From positions 1 through 13,133 of the forward strand of contig JAHFQQ010000078.1 of assembly GCA_023259235.1 (NCBI GenBank): 13,133 bases of DNA, read 5' to 3'. Below, piece after piece: positions 1 through 7,292 of this stretch; position 1 is the stretch's first letter; the number at the start of each line of letters is the position of its first letter. The stretch comes from Polaromonas sp. (GTDB taxonomy: Bacteria; Pseudomonadota; Gammaproteobacteria; Burkholderiales; Burkholderiaceae_C). Position numbers and translations under genes: made by a program. The notes under the pieces are model-generated. The model was not told the origin of the DNA. It worked only from the letters and a program-made list of their open reading frames with translations, and searched no databases.

Positions 1-1368
1 CTCATAGGGTAACTGCAGGCGCACCGGCACCCATCGGGATTGGGCGGCGTCCACCGAGATCACTTCCTCCGAAGCCAGCGCCAGACCCGGCAGGCCTTGC
101 ACTGCGATGCGATAGTTCTGTGTACTTTCAGTGGCATTCATTACCTGAAGCCGGTAAACGTTCTCGATCTTGCCCGCATTCACAATTCGCGCAAGCGAGG
201 CACGGTCCCGCACCACATCAACCTTGAATGGCGTACGCAGAGCCAGGCTGGTAAACATTGCAACGGTTACTGTGCCAAGAATGACGGTGTAGACCAGTAC
301 CCGCGGACGGAACACCCTGCGCAGAAGCTCTGCACGGGTCCACCCCTGTACCAGTGCATTCTTGGTCGAGTAGCGGATCAACCCTCGCGGATAGTTCATC
401 TTGTCCATCACGGTGTCGCACACATCAATGCATGCGGCGCAACTGATGCACTCGTACTGCAGCCCCTTTCGGATGTCGATGCCCGTGGGGCAGACCTGAA
501 CACACAGCGTGCAATCCACACAGGCACCCAGATTCAGGGATTTTGGGTCGGCCTTTCTTGGACGGGAGCCACGTGGCTCGCCACGTGCCTCGTCGTAGGT
601 GACGATCAGCGTGTCGTTGTCGAACATGGCGCTCTGGAACCGTGCGTAGGGACACATGTATTTGCAAACCTGCTCGCGCATATAGCCCGCGTTGCCATAA
701 GTGGCAAACCCATAGAAGAATACCCAGAAGGTCTCCCACGGCCCCATGTTCGCGGTCAGGAAGCTCAGGCCGAGTTCCTTGATTGGCGTAAAGTAACCCA
801 CAAACGTGAACCCTGTCCAAAGGGAAAGCGCAATCCACAAGACCTGTTTGCTGGCCTTTCGCCTGAACTTGTTCAGGGACATTGGCCCGGAATCAAGCCG
901 CAAGCGCGCCGAGCGGTCGCCTTCTGTCAGTTTCTCCAGCCAGACGAAAAGCTCGGTATACACCGTTTGCGGGCAGGCGTAGCCACACCACTGCCGGCCG
1001 GCCACTGCCGTAAACAGGAACAGCGACAACGCCGAAATGACAAGGACACCGGTCAGGTAGATAAAGTCCTGCGGATATAGAATCAGCCCGAAAATATAAA
1101 AGCGCCTGGCGCCGAGGTCGAAAAGCACCGCCTGGCGCTGACCCCACTCCAGCCACGGCAAACCATAAAATAGCGCTTGGGTTAGAAACACCAGCCCCCA
1201 GCGCCATCTGGAAAAGAAGCCCGATACGCTGCGCGGATAGATTTTCTTTTGCGCTTGATACAGGGAAACCGTTGCTTCATTGGCACCGCCTGACAGGGCT
1301 TCCGGTTGCACGCCTTTTTCAACGACTATGGGATTGGCTTTTCTGGCGGGAAGTTCGGATTTTTTCAC
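1..1368 (-). CDS. ccoG: CcoG/FixG/RdxA iron-sulfur protein for cbb3 oxidase assembly (C-terminus cut by window edge)
   Basis: Membrane-bound assembly factor of cbb3 oxidase; studied relatives reduce Cu(II) to Cu(I) for the oxidase copper site (family knowledge). The sequence shows several hydrophobic segments (about residues 57-75, 90-122 and more near 200-235), a CGYACP motif at 128-133 and two cysteine clusters of ferredoxin type, C283-x2-C-x2-C-x3-C293-P and C307-x2-C-x2-C-x3-C317. After a further membrane segment comes the start of the C-terminal immunoglobulin-like domain. 456 codons are present out of a usual 470-490, so only the tail is missing. The start is inferred: GTG at 1368 is the first usable codon after an in-frame stop at 1378-1380; no clear ribosome binding site precedes it, and GTG at 1311 is an alternative. 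It follows ccoP by 52 bp. ccoH would be expected just beyond the left edge. Confidence 0.95.
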   Translation of the reverse strand, partial: MKKSELPARKANPIVVEKGVQPEALSGGANEATVSLYQAQKKIYPRSVSGFFSRWRWGLVFLTQALFYGLPWLEWGQRQAVLFDLGARRFYIFGLILYPQDFIYLTGVLVISALSLFLFTAVAGRQWCGYACPQTVYTELFVWLEKLTEGDRSARLRLDSGPMSLNKFRRKASKQVLWIALSLWTGFTFVGYFTPIKELGLSFLTANMGPWETFWVFFYGFATYGNAGYMREQVCKYMCPYARFQSAMFDNDTLIVTYDEARGEPRGSRPRKADPKSLNLGACVDCTLCVQVCPTGIDIRKGLQYECISCAACIDVCDTVMDKMNYPRGLIRYSTKNALVQGWTRAELLRRVFRPRVLVYTVILGTVTVAMFTSLALRTPFKVDVVRDRASLARIVNAGKIENVYRLQVMNATESTQNYRIAVQGLPGLALASEEVISVDAAQSRWVPVRLQLPYE

Positions 1369-1389
1369 AGGGTCGGCTCAATACATGAA

Positions 1390-1415
1390 GCCAGTCGGGG
1401 ATTTCCCCGGCAGGC
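1390..1415 (-). other. Hairpin in the ccoP-ccoG spacer
   Basis: An imperfect inverted repeat fills the middle of the 52-bp spacer. The core is CGGGG-AAAT-CCCCG (1396-1409), and the arms extend outward so that 9 of 11 positions pair. No T-run follows on the minus strand, so it is not a standard intrinsic terminator. It could lower read-through, mark an mRNA processing end or protect the upstream ccoNOQP message; the function is inference. Confidence 0.45.
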
Positions 1416-1420
1416 ATGAA

Positions 1421-2341
1421 TCACTTCAAGGCCGTGGCGCCAGCCTTGTTGGACAGCCCCCACACGTATGAGGCCAAAACATGAATCTGAGATTCGGTGA
1501 GCTTGTCTTTTTGCGCTGGCATCTGGTTGACCTTGCCGTTGTTGACCATGGCCACGATGGCATTTTCACCCCATCCATGCAGCCATATGTCGTCCGTGAG
1601 GTTCGGCGCGCCAATGACCTGGTTGCCTTTTCCGTCGGCGCCATGGCATGCCGCACAGACCACAAACTTGGCTTTGCCAAGAGATGCCCTGAGCGAATCA
1701 TGTGGGCTGCCGGACAAACTAAGAACATATTGCGCCACGTTGCGCACATCATCCGGTGTGCCAACGGCAGCGGCGATGGGTGGCATGTTGCCGATACGGC
1801 CATTGGTTATGGATTCTTTGATATTGTCGGGGGAGCCGCCGTGCAGCCAGTCGGCATCGGTCAGGTTCGGAAAGCCCTTGCTGCCCCGTGCATCTGAACC
1901 GTGGCACTGCGAACAGTTATTCATGAACAGGCGTTCACCAATCGCCATGGCCTTTACATCGCGCGCCACCTCTTCGGGCTTCATGGCATTGAACTTCGCA
2001 TACAGGGGTTCCACCTCCTTGTTGCCTTTGGCCACTTCCGCTTCGTATTGGCCAATCTGGCTCCAGCCCAGCTTGCCAGAGAAATTACCGAGGCCGGGGT
2101 AGAGGGCCAGATAAATCAGGGCAAAAACAGTGGTAATGACAAACAGCCATACCCACCAGCGAGGCAGGGGGTTATTCATCTCGCGCAGATCGCCATCCCA
2201 TACATGGCCAGTGGTATTGTCACTGGCAGTCATGGCCTTGGCCTTGCCACTTAACCACAACAGCAGCAGACAGGCCACGATGCTCGCCAAAGAAATTCCA
2301 GCTACATAAACCGACCAGAAGTTACTCGTGAAGTCGCTCAT
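1421..2341 (-). CDS. ccoP: cbb3-type cytochrome c oxidase subunit III, diheme cytochrome c CcoP
   Basis: Entry point for electrons into cbb3 oxidase: a membrane-anchored diheme c-type cytochrome that takes electrons from soluble cytochromes and passes them to CcoO. The 306-residue protein has two hydrophobic segments (about 13-30 and 62-81), then two cytochrome c domains on the periplasmic side. Heme-binding motifs are CSQCH at 143-147 and CAACH at 229-233, with likely axial methionines M186 (NMPP) and M274 (QMPA). The length and the two-helix anchor match CcoP of Pseudomonas and betaproteobacteria. It starts with ATG after a purine-rich GGAATAGGAA stretch and lies 35 bp after ccoQ, as the last structural gene of ccoNOQP. 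Confidence 0.98.
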   Translation of the reverse strand: MSDFTSNFWSVYVAGISLASIVACLLLLWLSGKAKAMTASDNTTGHVWDGDLREMNNPLPRWWVWLFVITTVFALIYLALYPGLGNFSGKLGWSQIGQYEAEVAKGNKEVEPLYAKFNAMKPEEVARDVKAMAIGERLFMNNCSQCHGSDARGSKGFPNLTDADWLHGGSPDNIKESITNGRIGNMPPIAAAVGTPDDVRNVAQYVLSLSGSPHDSLRASLGKAKFVVCAACHGADGKGNQVIGAPNLTDDIWLHGWGENAIVAMVNNGKVNQMPAQKDKLTESQIHVLASYVWGLSNKAGATALK

Positions 2342-2376
2342 TTCCTATTCCTTGTCTGATCCGTTTGTAGTTTGCA

Positions 2377-2514
2377 TTAGTCCTGCTCGAAAGGCAGCCG
2401 CGCTGCCTCGTCAAAGCTGGCGGCATTGCGGCCGGACCATGCCCACACCATGATCGCAATAAATGCAATAACGGAAATCACTGTCACGATGGACCTGAGT
2501 TCGTTGATATCCAT
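2377..2514 (-). CDS. ccoQ: cbb3 oxidase small membrane subunit CcoQ (FixQ)
   Basis: A 45-residue protein that begins MDINELRSIVTV and ends in LPFEQD. It has one hydrophobic helix at about residues 8-26, followed by WAWSGRN and an acidic tail. This is the usual size and layout of CcoQ/FixQ, the small subunit that stabilises the cbb3 complex and the CcoP association in studied species. It sits between ccoO (17 bp upstream) and ccoP (35 bp downstream), the standard position. The ATG at 2514 is preceded by ACGGAG at fair ribosome-binding distance. Identification rests mainly on position, size and the membrane segment, since the family is poorly conserved in sequence. Confidence 0.93.
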   Translation of the reverse strand: MDINELRSIVTVISVIAFIAIMVWAWSGRNAASFDEAARLPFEQD

Positions 2515-2531
2515 GTTGAACACTCCGTGAG

Positions 2532-3158
2532 TTATTTACGGTGAATTCCAAGCACCTGCAGATAGGCAATGACTGCTTCAATTTCGGTCTTTCCCTTGAT
2601 CTCGCCAGGTGCTTTGGCAATCTGCTCATCGGTGTAGGGCGTTCCCACTGTGCGCAACCCCCTCATGTGGGCCTGAATGGTCGAGTCGTCCACCATGGCT
2701 TTCTCCAGCCACGAATAGGCTGGCATATTCGACTCGGGCACCACATCGCGCGGGTTGTTCAGGTGAATCCGCTGCCATTCATCACTGTATTTCCCGCCCA
2801 CCCGCGCGAGGTCCGGGCCGGTGCGCTTGCTGCCCCACTGGAACGGGTGGTCATACACAAACTCACCTGCCACGGAATAAGGGCCATAACGCAGCGTCTC
2901 GGCACGAAATGGGCGAATCATTTGTGAGTGGCAGTTGTAACAGCCCTCGCGCTGGTAGATGTCGCGCCCAGCCAACTGCAGCGCCGTGTAAGGCTGCAAA
3001 CCCTTGATCGGTTCAGTGGTGGACCGCTGGAAGAACAGAGGCACGATCTCAACCAGGCCGCCTACAGCGAGCACCAGGAGAATCATCACGATCATCAGAA
3101 AGTTGCTGGTTTCAATCTTTTCGTGCGAAAAGCCGCCGCCGGTATTTCGGTTTGCCAT
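2532..3158 (-). CDS. ccoO: cbb3-type cytochrome c oxidase subunit II, monoheme cytochrome c CcoO
   Basis: Carries electrons from CcoP to the heme-copper centre in CcoN. The 208-residue protein has an N-terminal membrane anchor (about residues 20-43) and a periplasmic cytochrome c domain with heme motif CYNCH at 73-77. The following SQMIRPF is a hallmark of CcoO/FixO. The likely axial methionine is M145 (SNMPAYSW). Its length agrees with the family (about 200-210). The ATG at 3158 has a GAGGAG ribosome binding site a few bases upstream, and the gene begins 13 bp after the ccoN stop, so the two are almost certainly on one transcript. Confidence 0.98.
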   Translation of the reverse strand: MANRNTGGGFSHEKIETSNFLMIVMILLVLAVGGLVEIVPLFFQRSTTEPIKGLQPYTALQLAGRDIYQREGCYNCHSQMIRPFRAETLRYGPYSVAGEFVYDHPFQWGSKRTGPDLARVGGKYSDEWQRIHLNNPRDVVPESNMPAYSWLEKAMVDDSTIQAHMRGLRTVGTPYTDEQIAKAPGEIKGKTEIEAVIAYLQVLGIHRK

Positions 3159-3171
3159 GTTGTTTTGCTCC

Positions 3172-4608
3172 TCAGGCGTGGGCTGCGGCGACTGGAATGG
3201 TGACGATCACCGACCGGCCAGCGGTTGCCGTTTTTACCATGTTCCAGAGCATGATCAGCATGCCGCCTAGATAGAGCAACCCTCCAAGCAGGCGCAACAC
3301 ATAGAAGGGATAGGTAGCCTTGACCGACTCCACAAAGGTATAGGTCAGCGTGCCGTCGGGGTTGACCGCGCGCCACATCAAACCTTGCATCACGCCGGCA
3401 ATCCACATGGCTGCGATATAAATCACGATGCCGATGGTCGCAGTCCAGAAGTGGACTTCAACCGCCTTCGGGCTATACATCTGCTTCTGGCCGAAAAGGC
3501 GCGGGATCAGATAGTACAGGCTCCCGATGGTAACCAGTCCGACCCAGCCCAAGGCGCCGGAGTGCACGTGGCCAATGGTCCAGTCGGTGTAATGGGAAAG
3601 CGCATTGACCGTCTTGATCGACATCATGGGTCCCTCGAATGTGCTCATGCCATAAAAGGAAAGCGATACGATCAGAAAGCGCAGGATCGGGTCATCGCGC
3701 AGTTTGTGCCAGGCACCCGATAGCGTCATGATGCCGTTGATCATGCCGCCCCAGCTCGGCGCCAGCAGAATCAGGGAAAAAACCATGCCTACCGACTGCG
3801 TCCAGTCTGGGAGGGCGGTGTAGTGCAGGTGGTGTGGCCCAGCCCACATGTACGTGAAAATCAACGCCCAAAAGTGAACTATGGACAAGCGGTAGGAGTA
3901 CACCGGACGCTCAGCCTGCTTCGGAATGAAGTAGTACATCATGCCCAGAAAGCCCGCTGTCAGAAAAAACCCCACCGCATTGTGGCCGTACCACCATTGC
4001 ACCATGGCATCCTGCACCCCTGCGTAGGCCGAGTAGGACTTCATGTAGCCCACGGGAATGGCGGCGCTATTGACCAGGTGCAACATGGCAACTGCGATGA
4101 TGAAGGCACCAAAGAACCAGTTGGCGACGTAAATATGCTTGACTTTCCGGGTGCCCACAGTGCCAAAAAACACGACAGCGAATGACACCCAGACCAGCGT
4201 GATCAGAATGTCGATCGGCCACTCAAGTTCAGCATATTCCTTGGACTGGGTGAAGCCAAGGGGCAGAGAAATTACGGCCGCCAAAATGACCAGTTGCCAG
4301 CCCCAGAATGTGAATGCCGCCAGCTTGTCTGCAAACAGGCGCACCTGACAGGTACGTTGCACCACGTAATAAGCTGTCGCAAACAAACCACAACCACCGA
4401 ATGCAAAAATCACAGGATTGGTGTGCAAAGGCCGCAATCGACCGTAGCTGAGCCAAGGAACCCCGAGATTGAGTTCTGGCCAGGCCAATTGCGCCGCGAT
4501 GATCACGCCCACCAGCATGCCGACCACGCCCCACACCACCGTCATGACGGCGAACTGCCTCACAACGGTGTCGTTGTAGGTCGTGGCTTGGCTATTGGCA
4601 AATCTCAT
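3172..4608 (-). CDS. ccoN: cbb3-type cytochrome c oxidase catalytic subunit I CcoN (FixN)
   Basis: Catalytic heme-copper subunit that reduces O2 to water and pumps protons, with high oxygen affinity typical of C-family oxidases. The 478-residue protein has about twelve hydrophobic helices. Metal ligands are visible: H62 (RPLHTN) and H349 for low-spin heme b, H347 for heme b3 (GHVH), and H209 (WYGHN), H259 and H260 (GPHHLHY) for CuB. Y253 in FTYMW is at the place of the cross-linked tyrosine known in Pseudomonas stutzeri CcoN. ATG at 4608 is chosen because AAGGGAG lies 5 bases upstream; a GTG two codons earlier (4614) would overlap that site. The gene opens the structural set ccoNOQP and is preceded by an FNR-type box. 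Confidence 0.99.
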   Translation of the reverse strand: MRFANSQATTYNDTVVRQFAVMTVVWGVVGMLVGVIIAAQLAWPELNLGVPWLSYGRLRPLHTNPVIFAFGGCGLFATAYYVVQRTCQVRLFADKLAAFTFWGWQLVILAAVISLPLGFTQSKEYAELEWPIDILITLVWVSFAVVFFGTVGTRKVKHIYVANWFFGAFIIAVAMLHLVNSAAIPVGYMKSYSAYAGVQDAMVQWWYGHNAVGFFLTAGFLGMMYYFIPKQAERPVYSYRLSIVHFWALIFTYMWAGPHHLHYTALPDWTQSVGMVFSLILLAPSWGGMINGIMTLSGAWHKLRDDPILRFLIVSLSFYGMSTFEGPMMSIKTVNALSHYTDWTIGHVHSGALGWVGLVTIGSLYYLIPRLFGQKQMYSPKAVEVHFWTATIGIVIYIAAMWIAGVMQGLMWRAVNPDGTLTYTFVESVKATYPFYVLRLLGGLLYLGGMLIMLWNMVKTATAGRSVIVTIPVAAAHA

Positions 4609-4613
4609 TTTCA

Positions 4614-4620
4614 CTCCCTT
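4614..4620 (-). promoter_or_regulatory. Ribosome binding site of ccoN
   Basis: AAGGGAG on the minus strand, 5 bases before ATG 4608. It decides the start of ccoN, since the in-frame GTG at 4614 shares a base with it. It is one of the strongest ribosome binding sites in the window. Confidence 0.75.
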
Positions 4621-4645
4621 CTTGTCTTATCTTAAGTATTGCTTG

Positions 4646-4651
4646 AGGATA
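4646..4651 (-). promoter_or_regulatory. -10-like hexamer of the putative ccoN promoter
   Basis: TATCCT on the minus strand matches TATAAT at four of six positions. It starts 23 bases after the end of the FNR-type box, the spacing expected for a class II FNR-activated promoter with the box near -41.5. Transcription would start near 4640, giving a leader of about 31 bases. Inferred from spacing; no transcript data. Confidence 0.45.
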
Positions 4652-4674
4652 TCGTGAAGGCAGCCGTTTGCAAT

Positions 4675-4688
4675 TTGATCCATGTCAA
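4675..4688 (-). promoter_or_regulatory. FNR/ANR-type box upstream of ccoN
   Basis: TTGAC-ATGG-ATCAA on the minus strand fits the FNR/ANR consensus TTGAT-N4-ATCAA at nine of ten defined positions. The box contains the ccoS stop codon (4685-4687). Its centre lies about 73 bases upstream of the ccoN ATG and at class II distance from a -10-like hexamer. In many proteobacteria cbb3 oxidase genes are switched on at low oxygen by FNR-family regulators, which fits this placement. The regulator itself is not in the window. Confidence 0.75.
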
Positions 4689-4822
4689 TCCTGATGAAGA
4701 ATGCGCTCACCCTCAGCATCAATGTCGTCGAATTGACCACGATGGATGGCCCACCACAGCCCGCCAAGGATGAAGAACACGAGCATGACGGACAGCGGAA
4801 TTAACAGAAAAAGTATATCCAT
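4685..4822 (-). CDS. ccoS: cbb3 oxidase maturation protein CcoS (FixS)
   Basis: A 45-residue membrane protein with one hydrophobic helix at about residues 3-24, then GGLWWAIHRGQFDDID, the conserved FDD region of CcoS/FixS. In Rhodobacter capsulatus CcoS is needed for insertion of heme b and copper into CcoN (family knowledge). Its ATG overlaps the ccoI stop by one base (TGATG), so translation is probably coupled to ccoI; GGAGG lies a few bases upstream inside the ccoI end. Its stop codon is part of the FNR-type box for ccoN. Usual family length is about 45-70 residues. Confidence 0.95.
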   Translation of the reverse strand: MDILFLLIPLSVMLVFFILGGLWWAIHRGQFDDIDAEGERILHQD

Positions 4823-7146
4823 CAAGGAGCCTCCAGGGGTTGAACGGCCGTCGACAAACGCAGCGCGTTGAGCACCACCAGCAACGAACTGAAGGCCATG
4901 CCCAGCCCGGCCAGCCAGGCGGGCAACCAGCCCAGCATGGCCATTGGCACGCTGATGGCGTTGTAAATAGCAGCCCACCACAGATTTTGCCGCACAATGG
5001 CAAGCGTGCGACGGGCGCGGACCAGCGTCTGCACCACACTCCCCAGCCGGCTCCCAAGCACAACAAAATCAGATTGCGCCTGGGCCAGCGGAACCGCCTG
5101 TCCGAAGGCAAAGGAGACATGCGCTCCGGCCAGCACCGGGCCGTCGTTCAGGCCATCCCCAACCATGGCCACGTTGCGACCCTGGGCCTGCAAGCCGCGC
5201 AGGAAGCCAAGCTTGTCCTTCGGCGTGCAGCCGCCACGGGCTTGGCTGACACCGGCTTGCCGCGCCACGCGGGCCACCGTTTCCGGGGTGTCGCCCGATA
5301 GCAGGTGCACCCGCACGCCATAATCAGCCAGGGCGGACACGGCGGCCCGGGCATCGCAGCGCAGTTCCTCGTGCAACTCAAACGTGGCGACCCAGCCGTG
5401 ATCGTCACTGAGGCAGGCGTGCAAAAAATCCGTTTCGGGTGGCTCCACCCCACAAAAACGCGCCGAACCCAGACGCGCCGACCTGACACCGATTTGGTTG
5501 CCGGTGCTGACCAGGCGGCCCGACAGGCCCTGTCCGGCTGATTCTTGCACAGCTTCAGCCGGCCTGATCACGAGACTGCCTTCTTCGTCCCGCCACGCAG
5601 CCACCAGTGCACGCGATACCGGATGCAAAGAATGCTGCGCCAGCGCAACCGCGATGGCCAAGCCTTCTTTTCGGGAGACGCCGTTCCGAGTGTGCACCTT
5701 GCCCAGCACAAACCCATCGCGCGTCAGGGTGCCTGTCTTGTCGAACACCACCGTATCCACGCTCGCCAGGGATTCCAGCGCCTGCAGGCGGCGCGCCAGC
5801 ACGCCACCGCGCGCCAGAGCCCCGGCGCTGGCCAGCATGGCTGCTGGTGTTGCCAGGGACAGCGCGCAGGGACAGGTCACCACCAGCACCGCCACCGCCA
5901 CCATCAGCGCATGACCCGGGTCATGTGGCCACCAATATGCGCCCGCCCCGCCGGCTGCCAACAAAACAAAGAGCAGAAAAGGCCTGGCAATGCGGTCGGC
6001 CAGCCGCGCCAGCTGAGGCTTGGAAGTTGAAGCACTTTCCATCAGGGTCACAATTTGCGCAAAGCGCGTATCGCTGCCAGTGCATTCGACACGCACCAGC
6101 ACGGCGGCGGTCAGATTGTGGCTGCCGGCAATCACGACGCTGCCCGGGCTGCGTGGCAGCGGACGGGATTCGCCGGTGAGCAGAGCCTCATCGGCCAGGG
6201 TCTGGCCTTCCAGAATGACACCATCGGCTGGAAAAGCCTCGCCCGGCAACACACGGATGACGTCGCCAGCGACCAGCCGGCGAACCGCGACGCGTTCAAA
6301 CTCGCCGTTAGGGCCACGCCGCTCCACGCTGTCGGGCAGGCGGTTCATCAGTGCCTCCAGTGCCCCCGCCGTGCGGTCGCGCAGGCGCAGTTCCAGCCAG
6401 CGGCCGGTCAGCAGGAAAAACACAAACATGGTGAAGGAATCGAAATACACTTCGGCCCCAAAAATGCCCGCAGGCTCGAAGGTGCCGATGGAACTCACCA
6501 CAAATGTGAGCGCCATGCCCAAGGCGACCGGCAGGTCCATGCTGACGCGACGCCGATGCAGGTCACGCAGTGCGCTGCCAAAGAACGGAGCACAGGAAAA
6601 CAGCAGCACCGGCAGCGACAGCAGCCACGAAGCCCATCGCAGCAATTGCGCCATGTCGGGTGCCAGGTCGCCCGGCCGGGCAATGTAGGCAGGCCATGAA
6701 TACATCATGACCTGCATCATGCAAAACCCGGCCACGCTCAAACGCCACAGCGCCTGGCGCGTTTCTGTGCGTCGACGCTCAAGAGCAAAGGCATCATTGG
6801 CCGGCACCGCCGGGTAACCGGCGCGCTGCGCGGCCTGCATCCAGACAGAGGGTTTGACCGCCTGGTCGGACCAGACGATACGGCCGCGATGGCTGGCTGC
6901 GCTCACATCCACCGACAGCACGCCGGGGACCTGGCGCAAGGCATCCTCAATGGTCAGCGCGCAGGCCGCGCAGTGCATGCCTTCAAACACCACGCTTGAT
7001 TCCCAGCATGCAGGCCGCTGCGGCAACGGCCGGCTGAAGGCGGTCCACTCCTGCGGGTCGTCGAGCAGCGCCAACGGCATGGCATTGGTGGCAGCCGTCA
7101 GGCCGGGTCCGGAAGGGAGCGGTGGTGACAGACTGGCCGGATACAT
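4822..7146 (-). CDS. ccoI: Copper-exporting P1B-type ATPase for cbb3 oxidase assembly, CcoI (FixI)
   Basis: ATP-driven pump that moves Cu(I) across the inner membrane for delivery to the CuB site of CcoN. Visible in order in 774 residues: a heavy-metal-associated domain with GMHCAAC at 56-62, membrane helices from about 135 to 250, actuator motif TGES at 324-327, the metal-binding CPC at 425-427 in a membrane helix, phosphorylation motif DKTGT at 469-473, the HP motif at 508-509, GDGLND at 663-668 and two final helices (about 722-765). The ATG at 7146 lacks a ribosome binding site and adds a proline-rich leader; ATG at 7080 (MPLALLDD) is a reasonable alternative. It heads the cco cluster and overlaps ccoS by one base. 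Confidence 0.97.
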   Translation of the reverse strand: MYPASLSPPLPSGPGLTAATNAMPLALLDDPQEWTAFSRPLPQRPACWESSVVFEGMHCAACALTIEDALRQVPGVLSVDVSAASHRGRIVWSDQAVKPSVWMQAAQRAGYPAVPANDAFALERRRTETRQALWRLSVAGFCMMQVMMYSWPAYIARPGDLAPDMAQLLRWASWLLSLPVLLFSCAPFFGSALRDLHRRRVSMDLPVALGMALTFVVSSIGTFEPAGIFGAEVYFDSFTMFVFFLLTGRWLELRLRDRTAGALEALMNRLPDSVERRGPNGEFERVAVRRLVAGDVIRVLPGEAFPADGVILEGQTLADEALLTGESRPLPRSPGSVVIAGSHNLTAAVLVRVECTGSDTRFAQIVTLMESASTSKPQLARLADRIARPFLLFVLLAAGGAGAYWWPHDPGHALMVAVAVLVVTCPCALSLATPAAMLASAGALARGGVLARRLQALESLASVDTVVFDKTGTLTRDGFVLGKVHTRNGVSRKEGLAIAVALAQHSLHPVSRALVAAWRDEEGSLVIRPAEAVQESAGQGLSGRLVSTGNQIGVRSARLGSARFCGVEPPETDFLHACLSDDHGWVATFELHEELRCDARAAVSALADYGVRVHLLSGDTPETVARVARQAGVSQARGGCTPKDKLGFLRGLQAQGRNVAMVGDGLNDGPVLAGAHVSFAFGQAVPLAQAQSDFVVLGSRLGSVVQTLVRARRTLAIVRQNLWWAAIYNAISVPMAMLGWLPAWLAGLGMAFSSLLVVLNALRLSTAVQPLEAP

Positions 7147-7159
7147 GATTGAGGAGCTT

Positions 7160-7181
7160 AGCGGCTTTTACATCTGCCGCT
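7160..7181. repeat. Inverted repeat upstream of ccoI
   Basis: AGCGGC and GCCGCT form a perfect 6-bp inverted repeat around a 10-base loop, 14 bases before the annotated ccoI ATG. No T-run follows on either strand, so it is not a clear terminator. It overlaps a weak -10-like hexamer and could be an operator or an RNA hairpin; function unknown. Confidence 0.4.
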
Positions 7182-7195
7182 TAAACCTGAGTAAA
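7167..7195 (-). promoter_or_regulatory. Weak sigma70-like promoter candidate before ccoI
   Basis: On the minus strand TTTACT (7190-7195) and TGTAAA (7167-7172) are separated by 17 bases; each matches the -35 or -10 consensus at four of six positions. Position is suitable for driving ccoI after the 146-bp gap, but such matches arise often by chance. Confidence 0.25.
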
Positions 7196-7292
7196 AAACT
7201 GCAAAATCCCGCCGTTTATGCCAGCAAGCGCACTTTTTCCACAAACGCCTGACCGCCGTGCGACGAATTGCCGGCAGCATCTGAAACAGCGC

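Noticed and set aside
40..1080. A 346-codon open frame on the plus strand, opposite ccoG
   Set aside because: Antisense shadow; the ccoG frame with its cysteine clusters explains the region.
1426..2254. Several 100-200 codon frames on both strands within ccoP
   Set aside because: Shadows of the diheme cytochrome frame, which has both CXXCH motifs.
7216..7292. A frame ending in GGQAFVEKVRLLA at 7216, considered as a remnant gene tail
   Set aside because: Upstream it runs into stops inside lptE, and I do not recognise the peptide; probably chance.
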